This document shows positions 1 through 8,084 of a stretch of 64,000 nt of DNA, in pieces; position 1 is the stretch's first letter; each line of letters opens with the position of its first letter. The notes under the pieces were generated by a model. That model was given only the letters and a program-made list of their open reading frames with translations. It was not told the DNA's origin and did no database searches. The position numbers were made by a program, and so were the translations under genes. Location of the stretch: positions 60,473 through 124,472 of the forward strand of contig NZ_JAMXOC010000006.1 of the NCBI RefSeq assembly GCF_024721265.1, written 5' to 3'. The stretch comes from Ohessyouella blattaphilus (GTDB lineage: Bacteria > Bacillota > Clostridia > Lachnospirales > Lachnospiraceae).

Positions 1-1124
1 AACTGTGGCATGGTAATCGTACTACTTAAGACCCCCTGAATTGCCAAGGTATTGTTATAGACAGGAATCATAAAGCTCTCCATTCCCGGTGCTTTTGTGG
101 TAAACATGGTCATCATCCCTAGCACTAAGATTAAGATATAAGCTGGCATTACGTAAGAACTGGCTTCTTTTACTGACTTCGCAAAGACCGAGACGAAGAC
201 GATTAAGCTGGCATAAAGGAAAGATAGGGTAATCATTAGCGCCACTAACATCCCAATTTGACCAGGAGATAGGGAAAGCTTAATGGCACTGCCCATATCG
301 CCACCTGCGGCTCCGGTAAAATTCGGCATAAAGAAGACCATGGTAACCACGTAAATCAAGGCAGAAATCCCAGAAATCACCATTAAGGCAAACACTTTAC
401 CCAAGGCGATGGAGCTGCGCTTTAAGGGCGAAACCAATAAGGAGGCCATGGTTCCCCGTTCTTTTTCTCCCGCTACCATATCTGTACCGATTGACATGGC
501 ACCAGCAAAGAGCAGGAGGGTAATAAAGTATGGCAACATCATCCCGGCAGCTTTTCCACTAGCCTTCTCTTCATCCTGAATAATTGCTTCGTCATTATCA
601 GAATTAACGGTAAAGACCGTCAAGGTAGAAACATCTCCCACCCGATCGGCTAGTAACGCTTGGCGATACCCTTCCAATGCCTGGTTAGAAATCTGGTCGT
701 AAGCTACACCCGAGTATTCTTCTGAAGGGTTATAGTAAGTCTTTACCTGAGGTAAGTTATCCCCCACCTGATAATCGGCTACCGCCTTCTCAAAATCCAC
801 AGGAAACTCGACGATTAGATCGGCTTTCCCAGACTTTATCTCTGCCTTTGCCTTCTTAAGCTGGGCCTCATCGGTAATCACTTTTTCTTTATAGGTGATT
901 TCAGACATTTCTAGAAAGCTCGTAAAACTAGCTGGTGCGTCCATCATATAGACCACTGGTTCGTGATCCTCTAAATCTTTCATCATTCCTTGGGCTAGGT
1001 TACCCACTAAGGTCATCAACCCCACCATTAACACTACCGGGAGAATAAAGGTAGAGAAAATCATCTTTTTATCACGAAAGATTCGCGCTAACTCTTTTCC
1101 AAAAATCTGTTTGATACCGTCCAT
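1..1124 (-). CDS. ABC-2 type transporter permease, NatB-like (partial)
   Basis: The frame begins at ATG 1124 and is still open at the left edge, so about 374 residues are visible and the C-terminus is missing. The protein starts MDGIKQIFGKELARIFRD, followed by a hydrophobic segment, a long polar stretch, and further hydrophobic segments towards the edge. This is the layout of ABC-2/NatB exporter permeases, which have one N-terminal membrane helix, a large outside loop and a C-terminal helix bundle. Its ATG shares bases with the stop of the upstream ATPase gene (TAATG, 1122-1126), so translation is probably coupled and the two proteins form one exporter. The substrate cannot be read from the sequence. 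Confidence 0.85.
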   Translation of the reverse strand, partial: MDGIKQIFGKELARIFRDKKMIFSTFILPVVLMVGLMTLVGNLAQGMMKDLEDHEPVVYMMDAPASFTSFLEMSEITYKEKVITDEAQLKKAKAEIKSGKADLIVEFPVDFEKAVADYQVGDNLPQVKTYYNPSEEYSGVAYDQISNQALEGYRQALLADRVGDVSTLTVFTVNSDNDEAIIQDEEKASGKAAGMMLPYFITLLLFAGAMSIGTDMVAGEKERGTMASLLVSPLKRSSIALGKVFALMVISGISALIYVVTMVFFMPNFTGAAGGDMGSAIKLSLSPGQIGMLVALMITLSFLYASLIVFVSVFAKSVKEASSYVMPAYILILVLGMMTMFTTKAPGMESFMIPVYNNTLAIQGVLSSTITMPQ

Positions 1125-1900
1125 TATGCCTCTACCTCCTCAGCTTGTTTATAGTATTCAAAAAAAGCATCCTCTAAATCTTTCGCCCCTGTAACTGCTA
1201 GTAACTCGGCAAGTGTGCCTTCAGCAATCTTTTTCCCGTTAATAATCATGCCAATACGATCACAAAGCTTCTGAGCCTCAGACATAATATGGGTAGACAT
1301 AATGATTAGCTTGCCTTCATCCCGCAGTTTTCTCAAATAATCCGTTACCCCGCGAGCAGTAATAATATCGAGACCGTTGGTGGGCTCGTCAAAAATAATG
1401 ATATCCGGGTCGTGAACGAGACTCACGGCAATCGCTGCTTTTTGCTTCATCCCCGTAGATAGCTCTTTGATCCGTTTGCTGGCAAATTCGTCAATGCCAA
1501 AGTAAGGAAAGAGCACGGCTTTGCGGTTTTCTATCTCGCTCTTTGACATCTTGTGGACCCGGCCGAAGAAATCGAACATGTAATTCACATCAAACTGTTC
1601 ATCTAACTTTATATCGCTGGTTAGAAAGCCAATGCTGTCCCTGACTTTCTCAGACTCTTTTTGCACTTCATGGCCGTTCACGTAGATTTCTCCCTGGGTG
1701 GGTTTGATCAGGGTGGCGATACAGCGAAGAGTGGTGGTTTTTCCCGCCCCGTTAGGTCCAAGAAGGCCGTAGATTTCCCCTTCTTTGGCCGTTAGGCTTA
1801 AGCCGTCCACCGCCCGCTTATAGGGATCCTTTGTTTTCGCCTCCGCCATTTGCCGCTTATTGAGTTTGTAAATCTTTGTAAGGTCTTTGATTTCGATCAT
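1124..1900 (-). CDS. ABC transporter ATP-binding protein, NatA-like
   Basis: 258 residues, the normal size of a single ABC ATPase. Visible motifs are Walker A GPNGAGKT (residues 48-55), the signature LSTGMKQK, Walker B IIIFDEPTNGLD and the switch His in STHIMSEA. An insert of about ten residues near the N-terminus (LNKRQMAEAKTKD) matches the NatA/ABC-2 exporter type. It should power the permease encoded directly downstream (TAATG overlap). The gene follows another ATPase/permease pair in the same direction with a 20-base gap, so all four are probably one operon. Confidence 0.9.
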   Translation of the reverse strand: MIEIKDLTKIYKLNKRQMAEAKTKDPYKRAVDGLSLTAKEGEIYGLLGPNGAGKTTTLRCIATLIKPTQGEIYVNGHEVQKESEKVRDSIGFLTSDIKLDEQFDVNYMFDFFGRVHKMSKSEIENRKAVLFPYFGIDEFASKRIKELSTGMKQKAAIAVSLVHDPDIIIFDEPTNGLDIITARGVTDYLRKLRDEGKLIIMSTHIMSEAQKLCDRIGMIINGKKIAEGTLAELLAVTGAKDLEDAFFEYYKQAEEVEA

Positions 1901-1920
1901 TGTCTTTTCCTTTCTTCTGT

Positions 1921-3582
1921 TTATTTTACGCGAAAATACTTTGGTGAAAACTTATATACTAGCACTAAGGCCACCGCTGAGTACACGACTGTAACGCCTA
2001 GTACGATTAGGGTAAAGGCAAAACCGCCACGGCGAATTTGATAACTCACAAAACATAAAATGTACATTCCTTGGCTAATTAAGCGGTAGAGCGGGTTCTT
2101 AATCGCCAAATCCGTCGTATACGGTTGCAATACGTAATATAAAAATAAATGATGAACGCAAAACAATACCGAAAGCATCAGCACACACGTATATAGCAAC
2201 AGCAAATCCCTGGTGAAAATATCACCTCCGCTAAGAGCGGTCAATACCATTACCCCTAAGCAGATGGAGACGGAAATCGGAAAGTTATATGACATCACGT
2301 AGCGCAACCTAATGTTGAAGTTTTTTAAGATCACTCCCGGTTTGCGATAGAAATTAAACTTCAGCATGCTATTATCGCAGTTATAGAACATGGCCTTCGT
2401 CGATTTCTGCCCTGTATTGATAACATACATAATAAAAACTAGCACCGGTAAATAATTCGGTAAAGCTAAAAATGGTTTCTTAAACTCTGGCACAAAAAGG
2501 ATCGTAATAGCACTAAGGGCCACACACACCCAGATGATAGCGAGGCGAATTAGCACCGGATGAAAAAGCAAGCGATTGTGACGGGCAAAGAAAAGAGCCT
2601 GAAAGTAAGCATACCCTTTCTTTTTGTTGATTACAGCCATCCGCCGCTGATTAACCGTCAAGTCGCTTTCCTTCATCTCCACCTCTTTAAAAGTGGCCGC
2701 GGCGGTTTTCTTCCCATCAACCTGAATGTATTCCTGCTTTAAGTTCATCATGGTGACCTGCTGCCAAGAAGTAAAACGCCGGTAAATATAGTAAAGGCTA
2801 AAAGCGATAACTAGCAGTGATAGAATCACCCCCACTGGAGAGCAGACTCCTCGCAAAAGCAGGGTGCTAAATTGCCAAAATTCCCCTTTTAGATAAACGT
2901 AGAAAAGTGGTAAACCGTAGGCAACAATTAAAGCGATTAGTATTACGATCATCACGAGTTTCGTATTTCTAAAGAGGCTTCTTTTTAATTTCTTAGAAGT
3001 CATCAACTGAAACGCCTCTCCCAAAAAGCGAAAGCTCATTAAGACCAGGAGAATAACGAACGCTCGTCCCAAACTTCTAAGAGAAATCCCTGAAAAGATA
3101 AAGACCATCACGGAAATACCTAGATAGAAGCCCACAGCTAGTTTAAGCTTTCCGAAAAGAAAGGTGGCTTTCATGTAGTCCTTTGGGCGCACCCGCATAA
3201 AACGAATCGCGATGTACTTTTCCTTGGAAGCATTCAGAATTGTGGATTCCATAAAGAGCATCATCACTCCGGATAAAATAAGCAGAACGTAGACCCCCAT
3301 CCCTAGAGCCCCTTCGCTTCCCATTCCCTGGCGGATATCTTCTGAAAAAAGTTCTACCGGCAGCACCGCTACTAGTAGGACGTAGAAAATCGAAAATACA
3401 AAGGACAGCAAGGTTTTGATAGCGACAAAAATGGCCGAAAGGGCTGTCTTCGTCGTGCTGTCGGCATAGACATTATCGGAGATGGCCTGTTTTAGAAGGG
3501 GCACTCGCTTCAAGAAATAGAAGACACCGTTTACGAGATAGGCCGACTTGATTTTGAATATGGTTTTACTAAGGCTAAGCAT
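1921..3582 (-). CDS. multi-pass membrane protein, ABC exporter permease
   Basis: 553 residues with about ten or more hydrophobic segments in two groups, separated by a polar loop near residue 300 (KQEYIQVDGKKT). No other domain is visible. The start overlaps the end of an ABC ATPase gene by 8 bases, and a ribosome site (GAGG) sits nine bases before the ATG. Position and topology make it the membrane subunit of that ATPase, of the large ABC-2-like exporter type seen in Clostridia. The substrate is unknown. Confidence 0.75.
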   Translation of the reverse strand: MLSLSKTIFKIKSAYLVNGVFYFLKRVPLLKQAISDNVYADSTTKTALSAIFVAIKTLLSFVFSIFYVLLVAVLPVELFSEDIRQGMGSEGALGMGVYVLLILSGVMMLFMESTILNASKEKYIAIRFMRVRPKDYMKATFLFGKLKLAVGFYLGISVMVFIFSGISLRSLGRAFVILLVLMSFRFLGEAFQLMTSKKLKRSLFRNTKLVMIVILIALIVAYGLPLFYVYLKGEFWQFSTLLLRGVCSPVGVILSLLVIAFSLYYIYRRFTSWQQVTMMNLKQEYIQVDGKKTAAATFKEVEMKESDLTVNQRRMAVINKKKGYAYFQALFFARHNRLLFHPVLIRLAIIWVCVALSAITILFVPEFKKPFLALPNYLPVLVFIMYVINTGQKSTKAMFYNCDNSMLKFNFYRKPGVILKNFNIRLRYVMSYNFPISVSICLGVMVLTALSGGDIFTRDLLLLYTCVLMLSVLFCVHHLFLYYVLQPYTTDLAIKNPLYRLISQGMYILCFVSYQIRRGGFAFTLIVLGVTVVYSAVALVLVYKFSPKYFRVK

Positions 3583-4297
3583 TGGTATTTACCTCGCGAG
3601 GCTCTTCCCTTAGGATATTAACAAGCCGTTCCTCCAAATCCTTACTGTGAATCAAATCATGGTCTAAAAGCTCTAGCATCCCGTCGTGAAGGACGACGAT
3701 CTCATCGCACATATCGGTGGCCAGCTGCAAAATATGGGTAGAAAAAAGCAGGATCTTATCCACTTTAATCGCTTGTAGCATCTTCTTCACCTCAAGAGCC
3801 ACCACCACATCTAAGGAGGTCAGGGGCTCATCGAGAAGCATCACTGGCGGGCTAGCGATAAAGCAGGCTAACATCTGTAGCTTATTCTTCATCCCGTGAG
3901 AGTACCCTTTGATTAAGCGATGCCAATCCTCAGGATCAAGATTAATCCCTGCTAACCACTCTTCCGCGGTCTTACCAGTAGCATAGGCTGCGTTGGTTTC
4001 CATAAAAAACTTGATAAACTCATAACCGGTTAGAAACTCCGGTAAAACTGGAGTCGATAAGACGTAGCCCACATCATCCGCCGTTAATTCCTTAGGAGAA
4101 GCACCTTCACTTACTAGATAAGCTTTCCCCTCATCTGCACGAATCTCTTCGCTTAGGCAATTGAACAGAGTGGTCTTACCTGCGCCATTTCGGCCTAATA
4201 GTCCGTAGATTTTCCCCTCCTCAAAAGTAAAACTAATATCCTTTAAAACCATCTTTGATCCAAAGTTCTTTCTGATATGCTCAAGCACTAATTCCAT
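3575..4297 (-). CDS. ABC transporter ATP-binding protein
   Basis: 240 residues. Walker A is GRNGAGKT (residues 35-42), Walker B VMLLDEPLTSLD, and the switch region STHILQLA. The signature is degenerate (YSHGMKNK in place of LSGGQ), as often seen in EcsA/YtrB-type exporters. It is the first gene of the four-gene ABC operon and overlaps its permease by 8 bases. A consensus promoter and an inverted-repeat operator lie just upstream, so expression is probably controlled by a repressor encoded outside the window. Confidence 0.88.
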   Translation of the reverse strand: MELVLEHIRKNFGSKMVLKDISFTFEEGKIYGLLGRNGAGKTTLFNCLSEEIRADEGKAYLVSEGASPKELTADDVGYVLSTPVLPEFLTGYEFIKFFMETNAAYATGKTAEEWLAGINLDPEDWHRLIKGYSHGMKNKLQMLACFIASPPVMLLDEPLTSLDVVVALEVKKMLQAIKVDKILLFSTHILQLATDMCDEIVVLHDGMLELLDHDLIHSKDLEERLVNILREEPREVNTNA

Positions 4298-4322
4298 GAC
4301 TCATCCCTCATTCTCGTTTTTT

Positions 4323-4348
4323 GTATTATTACTTTAGTACAATAATAC
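4323..4348. promoter_or_regulatory. inverted-repeat operator of the ABC operon
   Basis: GTATTATT (4323-4330) and AATAATAC (4341-4348) form a perfect 8-bp inverted repeat with a 10-base spacer. It covers the -10 box and the expected transcription start, the usual place for a repressor site. GntR (YtrA-type) repressors commonly control such ABC cassettes, but no regulator gene is next to it here. Confidence 0.6.
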
Positions 4349-4369
4349 CATTTTCACCGTATTTGTCAA
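4342..4369 (-). promoter_or_regulatory. SigA promoter of the ABC operon
   Basis: On the minus strand TTGACA (4369-4364), a 16-base spacer, then TATTAT (4347-4342). The predicted start lies about 35 bases before the ATG of the first ATPase gene. Confidence 0.75.
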
Positions 4370-4383
4370 TACTTTACTGCACT

Positions 4384-4411
4384 AAAAAGGGAAGGACTTT
4401 CGCCTTCCCTT
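4384..4411 (-). terminator. intrinsic terminator after carbamate kinase
   Basis: A 9-bp GC-rich stem (AAGGGAAGG / CCTTCCCTT) with a 7-base loop is followed on the minus strand by TTTTT. It ends the folate/carbamate kinase operon. Confidence 0.85.
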
Positions 4412-4419
4412 CTTTATCC

Positions 4420-5349
4420 TTAATAAATCACCGTTCCCGTTTTGCCGCTAATAGCCTCCCCTAGCTTATCAAAGGAAGTGATAATAGCTTTGCGTCCTTC
4501 GCCTTTTTCAATAAAAGACACCGCCGCCTTAAATTTAGGAAGCATGGTATACGTTCCAAACTGACCGTCTTCCATATATTGCTTAGCCTCCGAAGCGCTG
4601 ATTTCTCCTAACAACTCTTCGTTTGGTTGACCTAAGTTAATCTGTACCTTTTCATCACCGGTTAGGATAATCAGCAAATCAGCATTTAGGTCCTCTGCCA
4701 TTTTCCCCGCGGTTAAATCCTTTTCAATAATGGCTCCCGCGCCTTTTAGGTGATGCTTTTGCTCGAGAACGGGAATTCCCCCGCCACCGCCAGCAATCAC
4801 TACCTGGTCAGCATCTAAAAGCGTCCTGATTGCCTCAATCTCCACAATCTTTACGGGATTAGGCGAAGACACCACTCGGCGAAAGCCTTTCCCTGGTTCT
4901 TCCACCACATAATTACCCTTTTGCTTTTCGAAAGTAGCCTCTTCCCCGCTTAAATAACGACCGATTACCTTCGTTGGTGTATAAAAAGCCTCATCATAAG
5001 GGTCTACAATCACCTGGGTAAGCACCGTACTGACAGTCTTAACAATTCCCCGGTCTAGAAGCTCTTCCCGAATGCCGCTTTGTAAATCGTAGCCGATATA
5101 CCCTTGGCTCATGGCTGAACACACCGACATCGGGGCGGCTGTGTAATCAGCGTGGTTCTTGCCAAACTCATTCATCGCTGCATGAATCATCCCCACCTGT
5201 GGGGCATTGCTATGGGTTATCGCAATCTGGTACCCTTCGCTAATTAGATCGGCCAAAATCTTCGAAGTCTGTTTAACCGCTGCCATCTGTTCTGGCAAGG
5301 TGGTTCCTAAAGCTCTATGTCCTAACGCTACAACTGCTCGTTTCTTCAT
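4420..5349 (-). CDS. arcC: carbamate kinase (amino acid kinase family)
   Basis: 309 residues, the size of carbamate kinases. Family features are the phosphate loop at the start, VVIAGGGGGIPV near residue 200, and the C-terminal LGEAISGKTGTVIY. The enzyme makes ATP and carbamate from carbamoyl phosphate and ADP, or runs in reverse. Two conserved spots differ: the N-terminal loop reads ALGHRALG instead of the usual GGNA or GHNA, and THSNAPQVG replaces THGNGPQVG. Both are near the nucleotide/carbamate site, so activity or substrate may be changed. It is the last gene of the folate operon, 18 bases after folB-folK, with no arginine deiminase genes nearby. Confidence 0.85.
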   Translation of the reverse strand: MKKRAVVALGHRALGTTLPEQMAAVKQTSKILADLISEGYQIAITHSNAPQVGMIHAAMNEFGKNHADYTAAPMSVCSAMSQGYIGYDLQSGIREELLDRGIVKTVSTVLTQVIVDPYDEAFYTPTKVIGRYLSGEEATFEKQKGNYVVEEPGKGFRRVVSSPNPVKIVEIEAIRTLLDADQVVIAGGGGGIPVLEQKHHLKGAGAIIEKDLTAGKMAEDLNADLLIILTGDEKVQINLGQPNEELLGEISASEAKQYMEDGQFGTYTMLPKFKAAVSFIEKGEGRKAIITSFDKLGEAISGKTGTVIY

Positions 5350-5367
5350 TACGTTTACCTCGATTTC

Positions 5368-6207
5368 CTATTCGATAATATAAAGTGGACTACTTGCCTT
5401 TAACTCTTCTAACATCTGCCGCACCGTCTTCATGGTCACCGGATGCCGTTTAAAATCAGCAATCTCTGCCAGCGGTACCAGCACAAAGTCTCGATTTGCC
5501 ATATCCACATGAGGGATTTGCAAGTCTCTGCTGTCATAAATCTGATCGTCAAAAAAGAGTATGTCAAGGTCAAGGGTTCTTGGTCCCCAATGGGTCAAGT
5601 GACCTTTCCCAGCATTTAATTCCAGTTCCTTAAACACCTTCAAAAGCTCCTGAGGCGAATAAATCGTTTCCATTAAAAAGGCGCCATTTAAGAAATCCTC
5701 TTGATCTACATTGCCGTAAGGCTTGCTCTTAAAGACTGAGGACACTTCAAGCACCTTGCAGCCTTCAAGCTTATTAATGGCTTCAATACCATTCTCAAGA
5801 TTCTTATTCTTATCACCGATGTTAGAGCCAATAGAAACGTACACTTGATGGCGTTCTTTAACTGTAGACACCGACACATAATTAAACGGAAGCCCAATGG
5901 GCGCTTCTGGCTTCTTTATTTCTAACTCAACTTTTTGCAGCTGCTGGAAATTAAGAAGTAACTCTCTTGATAAATTGTCTGTTGCCGTCTCTAAGAGCTT
6001 ATAGGTTCGAGACGTAAGATAGGCATGCATAAAGTGGCAAATCTTACCGTAATCTACCGCCTTCTCAATATTATCCGATTTGGCCGCCTTAAAAAAGTCA
6101 CCTGATAAGGTAGCGGAAACCAAAAAATTTTGACCGGTTAACGTCTCCCGCTCATACACGCCGTGATGAGCAAAAATAGCCAGATCCTTAATTCTGATTA
6201 CATCCAT
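5368..6207 (-). CDS. folK: bifunctional dihydroneopterin aldolase / HPPK (FolB-FolK fusion)
   Basis: 279 residues with two domains. Residues 1 to about 115 are FolB (IFAHHGVYERE), which cleaves dihydroneopterin to 6-hydroxymethyl-dihydropterin. Residues about 122-279 are HPPK (VYVSIGSNIGDK, WGPRTLDLDILFFD), which pyrophosphorylates that product. The start at 6207 is chosen because GGAGG (6220-6216) sits eight bases before it; the ATG five codons earlier would contain this ribosome site. It follows folP by 28 bases in the folate operon. Such fusions are common in Clostridia. Confidence 0.93.
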   Translation of the reverse strand: MDVIRIKDLAIFAHHGVYERETLTGQNFLVSATLSGDFFKAAKSDNIEKAVDYGKICHFMHAYLTSRTYKLLETATDNLSRELLLNFQQLQKVELEIKKPEAPIGLPFNYVSVSTVKERHQVYVSIGSNIGDKNKNLENGIEAINKLEGCKVLEVSSVFKSKPYGNVDQEDFLNGAFLMETIYSPQELLKVFKELELNAGKGHLTHWGPRTLDLDILFFDDQIYDSRDLQIPHVDMANRDFVLVPLAEIADFKRHPVTMKTVRQMLEELKASSPLYIIE

Positions 6208-6235
6208 AGTAATGTCCTCCATTCTTAGTGTGTGT

Positions 6236-7042
6236 TTACGCCTCTATGATTGCCCGGGCCATCGCTAGCGCCCTCTTATTACCTTTTACATTGTGTACTC
6301 TAAAGACCGAAGCCCCTTTCATCATGCCAATTACCGTCGTTACTAGCGTTCCTTCCTCCCGCTCCTGTATATCTACCCCCAGCGTTTGGCCAATCACCGA
6401 CTTCCTCGAAGTTCCAAGAAGCACGGGATAGCCCAGCGTCTTCAGGGCATCTAGGTGGTTAATAATCTTTAGGTTTTCTTCTAAAGACTTGGCAAAGCCC
6501 ACCCCTGGGTCTAAGATAATTCGCTCATCGGCAATCCCAGCTGATTTGGCTAGATCAAGGGACTGCTGAAGCTCAATTTGTACCTGGCTTATGAAATCCT
6601 GGTACGGCGCTGCTTGGCGGTTGTGCATCAGACACACAGCCACTTGGCCCTTTGCTACCACCTGGGCCATCTTAGGGTCTGCTTTTAACCCCCATATATC
6701 ATTGATCATGTCAGCACCGGCGTCAATTCCCGCCTGAGCCACTTGACTTTTATACGTATCTAGGGATAGCGGCACGTCAAAACGGGCTTTAATCTTTTCA
6801 ATCACCGGTACAATTCTCCCGATTTCCTCTTCATCGCTCACGGGTTCATAATTCGGCCTGGTGGATTCGCCGCCGATATCGATGATATCGGCCCCCTCTT
6901 CGGTCATCTGCTCTACGTGAAACAGGGCTTCATCAAGAGCCTGAAAGCGGCCGCCATCCGAAAAAGAATCCGGCGTAACATTCAAGATACCCATGATGTA
7001 TTGCTTATTTTCTAAATCAAACTCTCGCTTACCAATTACCAC
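6236..7042 (-). CDS. folP: dihydropteroate synthase
   Basis: 268 residues, full length. Motifs are GILNVTPDSFSDGG (pterin/phosphate loop), DIGGESTRP, the DPGVGFAKS strand, and GTSRKSVIG near the C-terminus, which binds the pyrophosphate. It joins hydroxymethyl-dihydropterin pyrophosphate with p-aminobenzoate and is the sulfonamide target. The start is GTG 7042, supported by GGAGG seven bases upstream. It is separated by two bases from the HD-domain gene before it. Confidence 0.95.
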   Translation of the reverse strand: MVIGKREFDLENKQYIMGILNVTPDSFSDGGRFQALDEALFHVEQMTEEGADIIDIGGESTRPNYEPVSDEEEIGRIVPVIEKIKARFDVPLSLDTYKSQVAQAGIDAGADMINDIWGLKADPKMAQVVAKGQVAVCLMHNRQAAPYQDFISQVQIELQQSLDLAKSAGIADERIILDPGVGFAKSLEENLKIINHLDALKTLGYPVLLGTSRKSVIGQTLGVDIQEREEGTLVTTVIGMMKGASVFRVHNVKGNKRALAMARAIIEA

Positions 7043-7044
7043 CT

Positions 7045-7527
7045 TTAGGCCTCCAGTTTATTGTTCTTCTTGTCTTCTGGCCAGTTACAAGTCGCTGCTG
7101 CCACACAAGCGTAACAGGCCCGGCTCTTCTTATCCGCTCGGTAAAGAATCCCGCCTAGCGAACAGTCCTTTTCCTCTTTACTGGCTCTATGGCCACGAAT
7201 AGCGCCAAGTATCTCTTCTATTTGCCGGTCCTCTACCTCTAAGTCCCTTAAGATTTCGGCCGCCATAAGCGCCGAAGCTTCTTCATGAGGTATTCCTTCT
7301 AGGTACTGACGAGCCCGACCGATATCGTGCAAAAGGGCGGTTAGATAAATGCTCTCCTTATTAAGAGTCAAGCCCTCTTCCAACTTCATAATATAAGCCA
7401 GTCTGGCCACATCTAGAAAGTGCCCTAAATCATGCTTGCAGTATTGCCGGTCCTGTTCTGCTTCTTGAATCTCTTTATACGCCCTTTGATAAAGGGGATG
7501 CTCTAGTACTTGATTCATTATCTTCAT
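7045..7527 (-). CDS. HD-domain phosphohydrolase-like protein in the folate operon
   Basis: 160 residues. The HD signature is visible as H32 (CKHDLGH), the ALLHDIG core (about residues 66-72) and a later Asp (YRADKK). The tail carries a cysteine group, [10 protein letters not shown], that could hold a metal. HD proteins are metal-dependent phosphohydrolases; MptB, an archaeal pterin phosphodiesterase, belongs to this fold. The ATG overlaps the folE stop (ATGA), and folP follows after two bases, so it is firmly inside the folate operon. A role in removing phosphates from dihydroneopterin triphosphate is an inference from position. Confidence 0.85.
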   Translation of the reverse strand: MKIMNQVLEHPLYQRAYKEIQEAEQDRQYCKHDLGHFLDVARLAYIMKLEEGLTLNKESIYLTALLHDIGRARQYLEGIPHEEASALMAAEILRDLEVEDRQIEEILGAIRGHRASKEEKDCSLGGILYRADKKSRACYACVAAATCNWPEDKKNNKLEA

Positions 7528-8081
7528 GATTTTACCATGGTGAAAAACATCTCTAGTTGCTGGTTATCCTGAACAAACTCGCCTCTTCTAGCGATGGTTA
7601 CCGTCTGGGATCCCGGTTTCTTGACCCCACGCATGGTCATACAGAGATGCTCTGCCGTAATCATTACCACCGCCCCTTTTGGTGCTAAGTACTCCATCAG
7701 CGCATCGGCAATCTGGCCGGTCATCTGTTCTTGAATCTGGGGACGTCTAGCAAAGACCTCTACCGTTCGCGCCAATTTGCTAAGGCCCACCACCTTGCCG
7801 TCGGGAATATAAGCAATGTGTACCTTGCCATAAAAAGGCATAAAATGGTGTTCACACATGGAATAGAAAACAATATCCTTCTCTACCACCATCTCCGTAC
7901 CTTCACTTTTAAAGGTCTTCGATAAGTACTTCTCCGGGGTTTTGTCCATCCCCGAAAAAAGCTCCTCGTACATCTTGGCAATACGCTTTGGTGTCTCTAC
8001 CAAGCCTTCCCGGTTACAATCTTCGCCCATTCCCTCTAACATCAGGGTTGTGGCTGCCTCTATCTTCTCTCGATTTATCAT
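7524..8081 (-). CDS. folE: GTP cyclohydrolase I
   Basis: 185 residues, normal for FolE. The zinc and active-site motifs are present: [12 protein letters not shown] and [12 protein letters not shown] (Cys and His zinc ligands), plus [19 protein letters not shown]. It converts GTP to 7,8-dihydroneopterin triphosphate, the first folate step. It lies three bases after folC and overlaps the HD gene by four bases. No THF riboswitch is seen in front of it; the gene relies on operon transcription. Confidence 0.96.
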   Translation of the reverse strand: MINREKIEAATTLMLEGMGEDCNREGLVETPKRIAKMYEELFSGMDKTPEKYLSKTFKSEGTEMVVEKDIVFYSMCEHHFMPFYGKVHIAYIPDGKVVGLSKLARTVEVFARRPQIQEQMTGQIADALMEYLAPKGAVVMITAEHLCMTMRGVKKPGSQTVTIARRGEFVQDNQQLEMFFTMVKS

Positions 8082-8084
8082 AAT

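Noticed and set aside
8082..8084. THF riboswitch before folE
   Set aside because: Only three bases separate folC and folE, and no THF aptamer was found before dapB-folT or at the operon start.
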